A stretch of DNA of 64,000 nucleotides from an uncultured Tateyamaria sp. (GCF_947503045.1 NZ_CANNCF010000008.1:1-64000); one strand, 5' to 3'. Positions 17,453 through 26,981 are shown, numbered from the stretch's first letter. Translations and numbers: made by a program. Notes: generated by a model not told the origin, from the letters alone.

Positions 17453-17500
17453 CATCTGTCAACTCCTCGTTTGGATCGGGAAAAGTTGACAGCTGTCAAC
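17448..17500. promoter_or_regulatory. Two parS-type partition palindromes
   Basis: GTTGACATCTGTCAAC lies at 17448-17463, overlapping the repC stop, and the perfectly symmetrical GTTGACAGCTGTCAAC lies at 17485-17500. Sixteen-base palindromes beginning GTT and ending AAC next to repC are characteristic parS centromeres bound by RepB in rhodobacterial repABC plasmids. The sequence of the palindrome defines the partition specificity of the replicon. Confidence 0.88.
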
Positions 17501-17716
17501 TCTGTCGTCGGGCGCTGATTTTCCCTGAAAACTTGACCCAAGGGAACGAAAACCGCACAGTGCGGCTCAGGGCAGATAAGTCGTTGCACCCTCGCCAAAA
17601 TGGGGGGTGGCACTGGCAGGCAAAAGCCACTGCAAAAGGGCTGAGCGGAATGGGCGCTATGGCGAAGATGACAGCGCAGAGACGGAGCGTCACGCATCCT
17701 GAAAACGGGGGGGGCC

Positions 17717-19222
17717 ATGTCGGGTTCTGACACCCCCAAGGAGGACGATGGCGACCGCACGATCTTTGGCCAGAAATTGCCAGAGGCGCATCCCGTCGCA
17801 CGCCCTCAACCCGTCCAGACTCCGCTGCATCAGGTGCGCGCGCCCGAACCATCGGACGAGACCACGATCATCGGGGCCAAGCTGCCCGAACCGACGCCCC
17901 CTGCCCCCAAACCGCTGCTGCCCTCGCAGCTTAAACGCAAGGCCAAGGAACAGGCGCCGAAGCCTGTTGAAAACAAGGTCTCGCTGCGCGCTGCGGTCCG
18001 CGGATCGGGGCGCACATTGGGCAAGGGATCAAACCCGATGCTGGCCGCAGCCAGCGACATTCTGGGGCTGCTGGGACGGCTGCGCACCGGCATGGTCGAG
18101 ATGCATGGCGCCCCATTGCGGGACCACCTGGGTGCCGAGATTGCCAAGTTTGCGCAGGCCTGCGAAACCGCGCGGATCAAGCCTGCCGACATCGAGGACG
18201 GGCGCTATGCGCTTGCGGCGACCTGCGATGATATCGCGGCCACCCTGCCCGGCTCGGACCCGCAATTCTGGGAAGACAATGCGCTGGTCAAAACGCTGTT
18301 TGACGACGACGATTCCAGCGCCGGGTTCTTTGACCGCTACGAACAGGTCCTGACCCGACCCAACAAACGCCTGCCGCTGCTGGAGTTGATGCTCGGCTGC
18401 CTGTCGCTGGGCTTTCAGGGGGAATATCGCGGTGCGCCGGACGGATCGCGCGCGCTGACAACGCTTCGTAAAGCCGGATATGAGCGGCTGCGCAACGCCG
18501 CCCCGCGTGCGGCCCCTGCCCTGTCCAAAAAATGGCTGCCCGTGGTCCTCAAGGGGCGCCGGATGCGCCCGCTTGTGCCGCTCTGGATCATGGCGGGCGT
18601 TGCAGCGGCGATGACGGTTACCCTGTTTGCGTCGTTTGCGTGGATCCTGACCAAGGAAGCCCAAAGCACGCAGGACCGCATCATCAGCCTGCACCGCCCC
18701 CTGCCCCCGGTCGATATCGCGCGGGTCGAATTGCCCAATCTCACCCGCCAACTGGTCATCTACGAGGCACCGCCGACGGGGCAGGTCGATCGGGTCAAAA
18801 ACCAGTTGAGCGACGTGATCGCCCAGGGCCTCACCACCGTGCAGGAAGAAGGTGATTTCATCGCCATTCGCCTTGGCAATGCGCTGTCTTTCGGGTCAGG
18901 CGCGCCGACGCTGGATTCGCAAAGCCCGCTGCTGGCGCGCATCGCCTCGGTGCTTGAGGTCGAGCCGGGCGGGATCATCATTGAAGGGCACAGCGACAAT
19001 ATCCCGCTGAGCGGGCGCGGGCGCTACAAGACCAACGAGGCGCTGTCCGAAGCGCGCGCGGCGGCTGTGCGCGATGTGCTGGCCCCTTATCTCACTGATC
19101 CGTCCCGTCTGAGCGTGGTGGGGGTTGGGCCAAGCAAACCGCTTGATCCGGCCAACACCGCCGAGGCGCGGGCCAAAAACCGGCGCGTGGACATTCTGCT
19201 GCGCAAGGAACAGCAACTGTGA
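17717..19222 (+). CDS. TssL/DotU with C-terminal OmpA domain, second copy (TssL-2)
   Basis: A 501-residue inner-membrane protein. The disordered N-terminus carries two D-x-T-[IT] phospho-acceptor-like motifs (DRTIFG with Thr15, DETTIIG with Thr49/50). The DotU-type domain (about 105-285) has the hallmark L-x-C-L-S-L-G-F-Q-G near 227-235. A single membrane helix at 286-311 is followed by an OmpA/MotB-like peptidoglycan-binding domain with GHSDNIPL and N-R-R-V-D-I-L-L. The start is supported by a G-rich ribosome binding site. The GTG of the next gene overlaps its stop. It begins 217 bases after the parS sites. The paralogue is at 56192-57607. Confidence 0.9.
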   Translation: MSGSDTPKEDDGDRTIFGQKLPEAHPVARPQPVQTPLHQVRAPEPSDETTIIGAKLPEPTPPAPKPLLPSQLKRKAKEQAPKPVENKVSLRAAVRGSGRTLGKGSNPMLAAASDILGLLGRLRTGMVEMHGAPLRDHLGAEIAKFAQACETARIKPADIEDGRYALAATCDDIAATLPGSDPQFWEDNALVKTLFDDDDSSAGFFDRYEQVLTRPNKRLPLLELMLGCLSLGFQGEYRGAPDGSRALTTLRKAGYERLRNAAPRAAPALSKKWLPVVLKGRRMRPLVPLWIMAGVAAAMTVTLFASFAWILTKEAQSTQDRIISLHRPLPPVDIARVELPNLTRQLVIYEAPPTGQVDRVKNQLSDVIAQGLTTVQEEGDFIAIRLGNALSFGSGAPTLDSQSPLLARIASVLEVEPGGIIIEGHSDNIPLSGRGRYKTNEALSEARAAAVRDVLAPYLTDPSRLSVVGVGPSKPLDPANTAEARAKNRRVDILLRKEQQL

Positions 19223-22200
19223 CGCGCCTCTTTACCTGGCTATCTGCGCTGATCACGACGCTTGGGGTGATTTCGCTATGCGTGGCGATCTGGATCGGAT
19301 TGCCGATTTCGGGGATCGACTGGCTGTCGACCGTGCCGGTGCGGGCAGGGCTGATCGCTGGCATTCTGACCCTGTTGCTGCTGGGCGCGCTGGTGCGCTG
19401 GCGGGCGCGCAGAAAGGCCGCTGCCGATCTGGAAAACAGCCTGCTGGCCACGCAAGCGGGCGACGGGCCGCTGCTGGCCGAACGGATGCGGGCAGCGCTT
19501 GTGCGGCTCAAGAAAACCGGCGGCGCGAGTGCGCTCTATGATCTGCCCTGGTACATCCTGATTGGACCGCCCGGTGCGGGCAAGACCACGGCGCTGGTGC
19601 ATTCGGGTCTGGAATTTCCCGGCGAACACGCGGCCTCGATCACCGGGTTCGGGGGCACCAAAAATTGCGATTTCTGGTTCGCCGAAGAGGCTGTGATGAT
19701 CGACACGGCAGGGCGCTATACCACGCAGGACAGTGACGAAACCGCCGACCGCAACAGCTGGACCTCGTTTCTGGGGCAGCTCAAAACCGCGCGTCCCGAC
19801 CAGCCGATCAATGGCGTGATCCTCGCCTTTTCCTGCGAAGACATGATGACCGAAAGCACGGACGGTTTGCGCCGCCACGCCGAGACGGTGCGCGCGCGGC
19901 TGGCCGAGCTGAACGATGCGTTCAAAACCCATGTGCCGGTCTATGTGATCTTTACCAAGGCGGACATGATCTCGGGCTTTCGCGAGTATTTCGGAAGCTT
20001 TGACGAGGCCCGCCGTCGCGGCGTCTGGGGGGCGACATTTCAGACCCGAAACCGCCGCGAAGAGACACATCGCGCGGTGTCGCGCGAGTTCGATCAACTG
20101 GTCAGCCGGTTGTCCGATGAGGTCACGGATCGCCTGATCGAGGAAAAGGACAGCGCCGCCCGGATTGCCATCTATGACTTTCCCGAACAGATGGCGCTGC
20201 TGGAACGCAATGTGACCACGTTCCTGAGTGCGGTGTTTGAAAAACCGCAAGCGATACGCGCGATTTTGCGTGGGTTCTATTTCACGTCCGGTACGCAAGG
20301 CGGCACGCCGATTGATCAGGTTCTGGGCGCGATGAGCGGCGGGGCAGGGGGGGCGGCAGCCACTGGGTTCCTGTCGGGCAAGGGGCGCAGCTATTTCCTG
20401 CATGATCTGCTGACGAAGGTGGTTTTTGCCGAACGGGACTGGGTGGGATACGACCGCGGACGCGTGCTGCGCCGTACGGTGGGCCGCGCCTTTGGCAAAG
20501 GGTTCATCACGCTGATCAGTGTCGCGGTCATGGCGGTTCTGGGCTTCAGTTTCTGGACCAATGCGACGCTGGTGCGCGAAGTGGCGGGGCAGACGCAGGC
20601 CTATGAGCAACGCGCCTCGGCCTTTCTGGGGCCGCAACGCATCGACAATCCGGCCACGCGGCCGCTGCTGCCTGCCCTTGGTACGTTGCGCGCGATGCCG
20701 GCGGGCTATGCCAATCCCCGCCCGCAGGAACTGGTGCAGGATCTGGGCCTGTCGCGGCGCGATGCGCTGCGCGGGGCGGCGGTGCAGGCCTATTCCGACG
20801 GGTTGGAGCAGATGCTGCGCCCCCGCATGATGTTGCAGGTCGAACAGGACTTGGCCCAATATCTGGGTGAGAACCGCAAGATAGACGCATATCGCGCGCT
20901 CAAGGTCTATATCTTGTTGGCAAAGGAGCAGGATGGCCGCGAGGACGATCTGGCAATCCAGTCCTATTTTGCGCAGGCCTGGGCCGAAGATTATGCGGGC
21001 GCGGATTCCGAATATCGCGCCATCAATGCCCATCTGGCGGCGATGCTCGAGCTTGATGGCCGCGTGACCCCGCTTGTCGCGGCCAATGGCGCGTTGATTG
21101 CGCGGGTGCGCGAGGCGATTGCCGATGTGCCCCCGGCGGACCGGGCCTATGGTGCCATTCGCAGTCGTGCCGGAACCTTGCCGCCCTGGCGTCTGGCCGA
21201 GGCGATGGCGGATGCGCCAATTGCCACTGCCGATGCCCGCCCGGTGGAGACCTTGGGTGTGCCGGGTCTGTTCACCTTTGAGGGGTACTGGGGTCATTTC
21301 GAGGCGGCCTTGCAGGATGCCGCCGCGCAGCTGGAGGCCGATGCCTGGGTGTTGGGTGTCGCCGATACGCAGCCCTTGCAGTCTGATGCCGCACTGTTTC
21401 GCGATGTGCATGTCCTTTATGCCCGCGATTTTGAGCGCGCATGGTCGCTGATGCTGGACCGCGTGGCCTTGGCTCCGCCTGAAGGGGGCACCGATGCGCT
21501 CGCCGATGCTGCGGGTGCCTTGCTCGTGCGGCTGAGTGAGGTTGTGCAGACCGAGACCCGTTTGACCGATTTTTCATCTAATGCATTGAAAAGTATTGGA
21601 AATTTTGCACCCTCCGATGAGATGACCGTGCAGGCCCGCTTTGTCGAGCGTCCTTTTGTGCCCTGGCATCGCTTGCTGGAAGGGGCGGTGGGGACCCGTC
21701 CGCTGGATCGTGTGCTGGAGGGCTTGGCCGAGGCGCGGCGCGTGGCGCTGACGGGGCAGGGGGATCTGGGCACGGTGCTTCCGCGCGAAGTGCCTGTGCC
21801 GAGCGCGGTGGAGCGTCTGGTGGGGCAGGTGCTGGCCGCCTTGTCGGTGGATTACGTGGATGCGCAGCTGGTCGCGCTGGATCGCGCGCGCTGCGTGCCC
21901 GGCGCGCCGCCGGTGGGGGCGCAGTTCGGGGCGGTGTTTGGCTATGGCGGGCAGATGCAGCGTCTGCAGCAATCCGCGCCCGGTCCTGTTTCCGTGCGTG
22001 CCCGTGCCCGCTTTGACGCCGCAGCCGCCGTGCGCGCGGCGATGTTTGTGCAAGGTCAGGCGGATGCGGTGGTGCCCTTTGCGGTGCGTCTGATGCTGGT
22101 CAATCCGGCGATCGAGCCTGTGACCATCATCTTGGGCGATCAGGTGCTTGAGCTGACCTCAGGCGGTGCCCCGGCGCGCGCGGTCTGGACCGAAACGACC

Positions 22201-22431
22201 CCCGTTTCGCTGGCCGTGCCGGATGCCCCGCCCGCCACGCTGATCGGTGGCGGATGGTCGATCCTGACCTTTCTGAGCGGGGACACCTTGCAGTCTCGTG
22301 GCCCGCTTGCGCAGGTCGCCCATCGCATTGGTCCCTATACGGCAACGTTTAGGCTTGAGTTTCAGGGGACGGATGTTCCATTTTTAAGCGACGCCTTTAA
22401 GGAGATTACGTGCCAGAACGCTTTGGAATAG
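19219..22431 (+). CDS. TssM/IcmF, second copy (TssM-2)
   Basis: A 1070-residue protein starting with GTG in a GTGA overlap with tssL-2. Two N-terminal membrane helices (about 9-30 and 42-60) precede a cytoplasmic GTPase-like domain with Walker A GPPGAGKT at 116-123 and the D-T-A-G motif (IDTAGRYTTQDS). A third helix near 430-450 leads to a large periplasmic part. TssM bridges the inner membrane and periplasm in the T6SS membrane complex and partners TssL. It is about 120 residues shorter than the paralogue at 52614-56195. The P-loop is intact, so the copy is not obviously decayed. Confidence 0.92.
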   Translation: MTRLFTWLSALITTLGVISLCVAIWIGLPISGIDWLSTVPVRAGLIAGILTLLLLGALVRWRARRKAAADLENSLLATQAGDGPLLAERMRAALVRLKKTGGASALYDLPWYILIGPPGAGKTTALVHSGLEFPGEHAASITGFGGTKNCDFWFAEEAVMIDTAGRYTTQDSDETADRNSWTSFLGQLKTARPDQPINGVILAFSCEDMMTESTDGLRRHAETVRARLAELNDAFKTHVPVYVIFTKADMISGFREYFGSFDEARRRGVWGATFQTRNRREETHRAVSREFDQLVSRLSDEVTDRLIEEKDSAARIAIYDFPEQMALLERNVTTFLSAVFEKPQAIRAILRGFYFTSGTQGGTPIDQVLGAMSGGAGGAAATGFLSGKGRSYFLHDLLTKVVFAERDWVGYDRGRVLRRTVGRAFGKGFITLISVAVMAVLGFSFWTNATLVREVAGQTQAYEQRASAFLGPQRIDNPATRPLLPALGTLRAMPAGYANPRPQELVQDLGLSRRDALRGAAVQAYSDGLEQMLRPRMMLQVEQDLAQYLGENRKIDAYRALKVYILLAKEQDGREDDLAIQSYFAQAWAEDYAGADSEYRAINAHLAAMLELDGRVTPLVAANGALIARVREAIADVPPADRAYGAIRSRAGTLPPWRLAEAMADAPIATADARPVETLGVPGLFTFEGYWGHFEAALQDAAAQLEADAWVLGVADTQPLQSDAALFRDVHVLYARDFERAWSLMLDRVALAPPEGGTDALADAAGALLVRLSEVVQTETRLTDFSSNALKSIGNFAPSDEMTVQARFVERPFVPWHRLLEGAVGTRPLDRVLEGLAEARRVALTGQGDLGTVLPREVPVPSAVERLVGQVLAALSVDYVDAQLVALDRARCVPGAPPVGAQFGAVFGYGGQMQRLQQSAPGPVSVRARARFDAAAAVRAAMFVQGQADAVVPFAVRLMLVNPAIEPVTIILGDQVLELTSGGAPARAVWTETTPVSLAVPDAPPATLIGGGWSILTFLSGDTLQSRGPLAQVAHRIGPYTATFRLEFQGTDVPFLSDAFKEITCQNALE

Positions 22432-22435
22432 GCAC

Positions 22436-23155
22436 ATGAGTGTTGTTTTATACGGCAAGCACCCGGGGTTCGGGGATTTCCTGTCATGGGGGATTGAGCG
22501 CCCCGCGCGCGACCGGCTTGAGGCGTGGGTGCAGGCGGTGATGCCCGACACGCGCGATCTGCTGGGGACGGGCTGGGACGGGGTGTGGGACACGGCCCCT
22601 GATTTGCGGTTCTGGATTGGCCCGGATGTGCTGGGCGTGCCGCTGTGCGGGATCTGGAGGGCCTCGGTGGATCGGGTCGGGCGGCGCTATCCGCTGATGC
22701 TGGGCCTCACCGGCTCGGTCACGCCGCCCCCTGTCCATATCGCCCATGATCCTGCGCCCTATGAGGCGCTGTCCGCCCATCTGGAGCAGATCGAGGGCCA
22801 GACGGCGGGGCAGAGCGGTGTGCAGGGCCTTGTGGCGGGCTTTGACGGGCCACCTGACACGGGAACGCCCTATGACGCAGCGCAGGCAGGTATGCTATGG
22901 GGGATGCGGGGAGATGACGATCTGGCCCGCCTGTTCGCGGATGCGGGTGAGGCGGACGCCTATTGCGCGCAATACGGGCGCAGCCACTGGTGGCACGAAG
23001 GCACCCCCGCGCGGGAGGCGGGGTGGCTGTCACTGAACGGTTTGCCCGAAGCTGAGGCGCTGCGCTGGTTGCTGGCCGACCGGCTGCGCAGCCCGGAGAT
23101 AACAGCCGACGCGGAAGCGCCGGAACAGGAAGACGTAGGGAGTGGGCAGGGATGA
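22436..23155 (+). CDS. TagF, T6SS regulator, second copy
   Basis: A 239-residue protein with the TagF N-terminal signature Y-G-K-H-P-G-F-G-D-F-L followed by a W-x-x-x-V segment, then S-V-D-R-V-G-R-R-Y-P-L. TagF is a negative post-translational regulator that in some systems sequesters Fha. Its gene starts four bases after tssM-2 ends, and its stop overlaps the start of the phosphatase gene. In several proteobacteria TagF and PppA are fused; here they are separate but coupled, as in the other set (51946-52614). Confidence 0.9.
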   Translation: MSVVLYGKHPGFGDFLSWGIERPARDRLEAWVQAVMPDTRDLLGTGWDGVWDTAPDLRFWIGPDVLGVPLCGIWRASVDRVGRRYPLMLGLTGSVTPPPVHIAHDPAPYEALSAHLEQIEGQTAGQSGVQGLVAGFDGPPDTGTPYDAAQAGMLWGMRGDDDLARLFADAGEADAYCAQYGRSHWWHEGTPAREAGWLSLNGLPEAEALRWLLADRLRSPEITADAEAPEQEDVGSGQG

Positions 23156-23967
23156 TGGACAAACGGGTGATGGCCAGCGACGAGATGATGTCGTTCGAGA
23201 CGGCGATACGCACCGATGTGGGCTGCGTGCGCACGCTGAACGAGGACAGCGTCATGGCGGCCCCGGCCTCGGGCCTGTGGGTTGTTGCGGACGGCATGGG
23301 CGGGCACACTGCCGGAGATTTCGCCAGTCAGACCATTTGCGAGGAAATGGGCACCATCGGCCTGCCGACGGGGGCCATGGACCTGCGCGCCCGCTTTATG
23401 GCCCGCCTTACGGCCGCAAACACCCGCATTCAGGACAAGGCCACAGAGCTGGGCAGTGGCACCATCGGGTCCACCGTGGTGGCCCTGTTGATCCAGCAGG
23501 ACCATTTCGCCTGCATCTGGTCCGGCGACAGCCGCATCTACCGCATGCGCGGCGATCAGCTGACCCGAGTCACCCGCGACCACACCGAGGTGCAGGCCCT
23601 GCTTGACACGGGCGCCATCACCCCTGAAGAGGCCGAGAACTGGCCACGCAAAAACGTGATCACCCGCGCCATTGGCGTGACCGAACTGCCGGAATGTGAC
23701 ATGGTCGAGGGGGCATTGTTGCAGGGCGACGTCTTTCTTTTGTGCTCGGACGGTTTGACCGAGTATTTTGAGGACGCCGAGCTGGCGGATGTGCTGTACA
23801 CGGGCCTTCACGGCTCGTTAGAACCGTTGTGCGACCAACTGATATCCATGGCGCTATTGCGAGGCGGCAAGGACAACGTATCCGTGATCATGGTGCGTTG
23901 TCATACGGCCGGGTTTCCTGCATTGGCAATCGAAGGCGAATATCCCGAATTCAGGGGCGAGTTATGA
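23152..23967 (+). CDS. PppA-type PP2C Ser/Thr phosphatase, second copy
   Basis: A 271-residue PP2C-like phosphatase. Metal-binding and core motifs are in order: N-E-D-S near residue 28, DGMGGHTAGDF, GDSRIYRM, SDGLTEYF and DNVSVIMV, so the metal-coordinating aspartates are present. PppA reverses PpkA phosphorylation in threonine-phosphorylation control of T6SS. It overlaps tagF-2 at the start and the kinase gene at the end (ATGA), so kinase and phosphatase are made together. Paralogue at 51236-51949. Confidence 0.93.
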   Translation: MMDKRVMASDEMMSFETAIRTDVGCVRTLNEDSVMAAPASGLWVVADGMGGHTAGDFASQTICEEMGTIGLPTGAMDLRARFMARLTAANTRIQDKATELGSGTIGSTVVALLIQQDHFACIWSGDSRIYRMRGDQLTRVTRDHTEVQALLDTGAITPEEAENWPRKNVITRAIGVTELPECDMVEGALLQGDVFLLCSDGLTEYFEDAELADVLYTGLHGSLEPLCDQLISMALLRGGKDNVSVIMVRCHTAGFPALAIEGEYPEFRGEL

Positions 23968-26207
23968 GCGACAACAAAGACCAGGTGCCGGGCAAAGCGG
24001 CAGAGTCCGGGTCGGAAGATGACGATGAAAGAACGATCCTGTTTCAGGCGATACCAGAGCCTGAAAAGGAAAAGCCTGCAGAGCCGGCGCCTGCGGAACC
24101 AGTGACGCAATCCGATATCATTCCGGATGACTTTGACGACACGACTGACTCGGACGCGACCATTATTGCGCCCGTCCCGGCGTCCAAGCCCGCACCTGCG
24201 CCTGCGGCGGCACCAACCCCGCCGCCGACGCCGACAGCACCACCCGCAACCGCGACGGCAGCGCCCGATGACGAGGATGATGACCGCACCGTGGTGAAGA
24301 CGGATGTGCGCCGTGGCACCTCGCGCCCCGAAGCGGCCCCGGCCGCCACCCAGCCGCCGCCCTTGACGCAAACACAGGCAGAGGGTCCGGGCCCGCAAAC
24401 CCATACCAACACGGTCAGTGTTGTGCCTCCGCCCCCCGGGGCTGATCCGACGCCGCTGAGCTCGCTTGAGCCGGGCACCATCATCAACAACATGTACCGC
24501 GTCGAGGAACGGCTGGATCAGGGCGGCATGGGCCGCGTGTTCCGGGGTGTCGAGATCGGTACGGGCGAAAACGTCGCCATCAAGGTGATCCTGCCCGAGA
24601 TGGCCGAGGACGACAAAGTCGCGGCCATGTTCCGCCGCGAGGCGCGCACCCTGCGCCAGCTGCACCATGACGCCATCGTGCGCTATTTCGCTTATGTGCC
24701 GCCGGATGAGAACATCAACCTCCACGCTTTGGTCATGGGGTTCATCGAAGGCACCAAGCTGTCCGACACGATCAAGGAAAAGGGTGCGCTGGACCGCGAT
24801 CAGGTGATCGAACTGACCATGCGTCTGGCCGATGGTCTGGACCGTGCCCACAATATCGGCGTTGTGCACCGCGACCTGTCTCCGGACAACGTGATGTTGC
24901 AGGGCGGCGATATCTCGAAGGCCGTGTTGATCGACTTTGGCATTTCGCGCAGCGACAACGTCAAGGAAGCCACCATCGGCAACGAGTTTGCGGGCAAGCT
25001 GAAATATGTCTCGCCCGAACAGATGGGTGCCTTTGGCGGGCAGGCCGAGGGGCCAAGTGACGTCTATTCGCTTGGCTTGCTGATGATCGGCATGCTGACC
25101 GGTACGCCGATGCCGATGGGGACGAATTTTGTCGAAGCGGTGCAAAAGCGGCAGTCAGTGCCTGATCTGTCCTTCCTGCCGGAGGAGTTTCAGGGGCTGA
25201 TTGCCCATATGCTGCAGCCCAATCCCAAGGATCGCTTGCCCAGCATGGCCGCCGTGATCGAGGAATTGCGTGTCCTGAAGGGCGAGACCGGCCTTGGCGG
25301 GTCGCGCCTGCGCTTTACCCAGCCACCCGTGGCCGACCGGGTTGTGCCGGGTCTGCAATCGGTGCCGTCGACCGCCACGGGGGCCGGAACAAACGCGCCG
25401 GGCACGATGCCGCCTGCGGCCCCCCGGGTCGAGGAATCGTCGGGCGGCAGGGGTATGATCCTGGGTCTGGGCGTGGTTGCGCTGGTGGCTGCGGGTGCGG
25501 CGGCGTTCTTCTTTGGCGGCGATTTGATGTCGGGCGGCGGTGGCACCGAAGAGCCTGCCGGCGTCGAGACGGTCGAAGAGGGGCTGACCCGCACTGAGGG
25601 CACCCGCGCGACCTTTTTGGCCGAAGCGGTGCCGGAGGCCTGCGCTTTTGCCGGGTTGCGCGCCCATGGCCCGAATGCGGGTCTAATCGAGGGGTTTGCC
25701 AATGATCTGACTCCGTTGCAGGGGCTGAGTTCGTCCTTTGGGGCGCAGTTTGGCAGCAACCCGCAAGTGGTTCCGCGCGGGATTTCCGCGGCCCAATGTG
25801 CGGTGCTTGATTTTGCCCGCGCCTTTCAGGGCACACGTGGCGCCGGGATCGAGGTTGCACTGGCCGAAAATTCGATGTCCCGCGCCACCGGCGTACGTGG
25901 CACGGTGCATGGCAGCTCGGGCCGTCAGAACTGGCTCGCCCTTGTGGATCCCAACGGGCAGGTGTTTTCGCTGATGCGCCAGTTTGATGACCCGATCGGG
26001 GATGAGCGCCGCTTTGCCTTCCGGCTGCCTTCGGCGGCGCCCGGTATCTACATGGTGATTGCGCTGGCCTCGGAGTCGCCGCTGGTGCGTGCGGGTGCGA
26101 TGCAGGACGGCACGGCGGCGGATGCGATCCTGCCGCTGATGACCCGCGAGCTGGCCGTGGACGGGCAGGGGGCGGTGGACATCGCCTATTTGGAGCTGAC
26201 CCGGTAG
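23964..26207 (+). CDS. PpkA-like transmembrane Ser/Thr protein kinase with periplasmic sensor-like domain
   Basis: A 747-residue protein from the ATG overlapping the pppA-2 stop. The acidic, Pro-rich N-terminus (1-165) has three D-x-T-[IV]-like motifs (Thr24, Thr66, Thr109) and IPDDFDDT at 53-60. The Hanks-type kinase domain (about 175-440) has a Gly-rich loop L-D-Q-G-G-M-G-R-V-F, V-A-I-K-V-I, a catalytic loop HRDLSPDN (His302, with Ser in place of the usual Lys) and DFGIS. One membrane helix lies at about 497-517. A periplasmic domain (about 560-747) follows, with Cys560 and Cys612, and resembles the tail of the TonB-like protein at 29011-30741. Known T6SS PpkA kinases phosphorylate Fha or TssL. 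It is the only kinase gene in the window, although there are two phosphatases. Confidence 0.93.
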   Translation: MSDNKDQVPGKAAESGSEDDDERTILFQAIPEPEKEKPAEPAPAEPVTQSDIIPDDFDDTTDSDATIIAPVPASKPAPAPAAAPTPPPTPTAPPATATAAPDDEDDDRTVVKTDVRRGTSRPEAAPAATQPPPLTQTQAEGPGPQTHTNTVSVVPPPPGADPTPLSSLEPGTIINNMYRVEERLDQGGMGRVFRGVEIGTGENVAIKVILPEMAEDDKVAAMFRREARTLRQLHHDAIVRYFAYVPPDENINLHALVMGFIEGTKLSDTIKEKGALDRDQVIELTMRLADGLDRAHNIGVVHRDLSPDNVMLQGGDISKAVLIDFGISRSDNVKEATIGNEFAGKLKYVSPEQMGAFGGQAEGPSDVYSLGLLMIGMLTGTPMPMGTNFVEAVQKRQSVPDLSFLPEEFQGLIAHMLQPNPKDRLPSMAAVIEELRVLKGETGLGGSRLRFTQPPVADRVVPGLQSVPSTATGAGTNAPGTMPPAAPRVEESSGGRGMILGLGVVALVAAGAAAFFFGGDLMSGGGGTEEPAGVETVEEGLTRTEGTRATFLAEAVPEACAFAGLRAHGPNAGLIEGFANDLTPLQGLSSSFGAQFGSNPQVVPRGISAAQCAVLDFARAFQGTRGAGIEVALAENSMSRATGVRGTVHGSSGRQNWLALVDPNGQVFSLMRQFDDPIGDERRFAFRLPSAAPGIYMVIALASESPLVRAGAMQDGTAADAILPLMTRELAVDGQGAVDIAYLELTR

Positions 26208-26237
26208 AGTGCGCTAAGCCCCTGTTTTACATAGAAA

Positions 26238-26259
26238 GGGCGGCCGGTTTTGGCCGCCC
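26238..26259 (+). terminator. Hairpin after the kinase gene
   Basis: A perfect 8-bp GC stem (GGGCGGCC / GGCCGCCC) with a GGTTTT loop lies 30 bases after the kinase stop. Only a short T-run (GTTTG) follows. It could also serve the converging VPLPA-CTERM gene. Confidence 0.65.
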
Positions 26260-26285
26260 GTTTGAGCTCTGGCTGAATGGTTGAC

Positions 26286-26981
26286 TTACCGCCGTTTGCG
26301 GCGCAATGCGGCGATCCCGCCGATGCCCATCACCAGCAGGATGCCTGAGGCGGGCAATGGCACGGCGGGCGGTTGCTGCGCATCCGCGATCAGAAAGCTG
26401 GTCGCGTTGAACGAAAAGCGGGGGTCCGACGCGGTCGGGAACAGATGCGATGCCGTGCCGCCGAACCGCAATCCGCGCGACTGAATACGGCTGTCGAATA
26501 TGGTTGTGCTGCGGAAGCCGTTTGCGGCGTTTGCATCAAAGCTGTTCTGCGAAAAGAAGGCCGAGACCACGTAGGTGTTGCCGGTCAGAACCGAGATCGG
26601 GTTGGCCAGCGATTCATAGCGGATGACATTGGGGCCGTTCAGATTGCCCGGACCAACGGCAGAGGCGGTGCCGGGCTGGATGGTCACGCGCCCAAGCTCA
26701 GTTCCCGCGTTGTCCCAGAGAACCACGGAGTGGGCCGTGGCAAATCCCGGCCCGTCGCCGGGGATCCCGATGGATCCGTTGGTGATGTCGATCAGGCCAA
26801 GCGCGACGATGTCGAAATTCTCCTGAGCCTCAAAGGCCCAGCCCCGCACAGAGGCCGCTGGACTGTAGCCGCCGCTTTGGCTGGACGAGAAGCTGAGGGC
26901 GGAGGATGTGGCGGCCTGAGCCTGCACGATCCCCAGTGAAAGCGCGAGCGCGGTGGCAAAGAGTGTGGAAAAAAGTTTCAT
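26286..26981 (-). CDS. Secreted VPLPA-CTERM sorting domain protein 2 (DUF4082-like body)
   Basis: A 231-residue protein from the ATG at 26981, preceded by GAGGA; the longer frame to 27128 lacks a ribosome binding site and precedes the signal peptide. The signal peptide ends A-Q-A-A. The body, with a G-W-A-F-E-A-x-x-x-F-x-I-x-x-L-G-x-x-D start, resembles DUF4082-type beta domains. The C-terminus is VPLPASG, a hydrophobic helix and R-R-K-R-R, the rhodobacterial exosortase-type signal. It converges on the kinase gene. Confidence 0.85.
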   Translation of the reverse strand: MKLFSTLFATALALSLGIVQAQAATSSALSFSSSQSGGYSPAASVRGWAFEAQENFDIVALGLIDITNGSIGIPGDGPGFATAHSVVLWDNAGTELGRVTIQPGTASAVGPGNLNGPNVIRYESLANPISVLTGNTYVVSAFFSQNSFDANAANGFRSTTIFDSRIQSRGLRFGGTASHLFPTASDPRFSFNATSFLIADAQQPPAVPLPASGILLVMGIGGIAALRRKRR

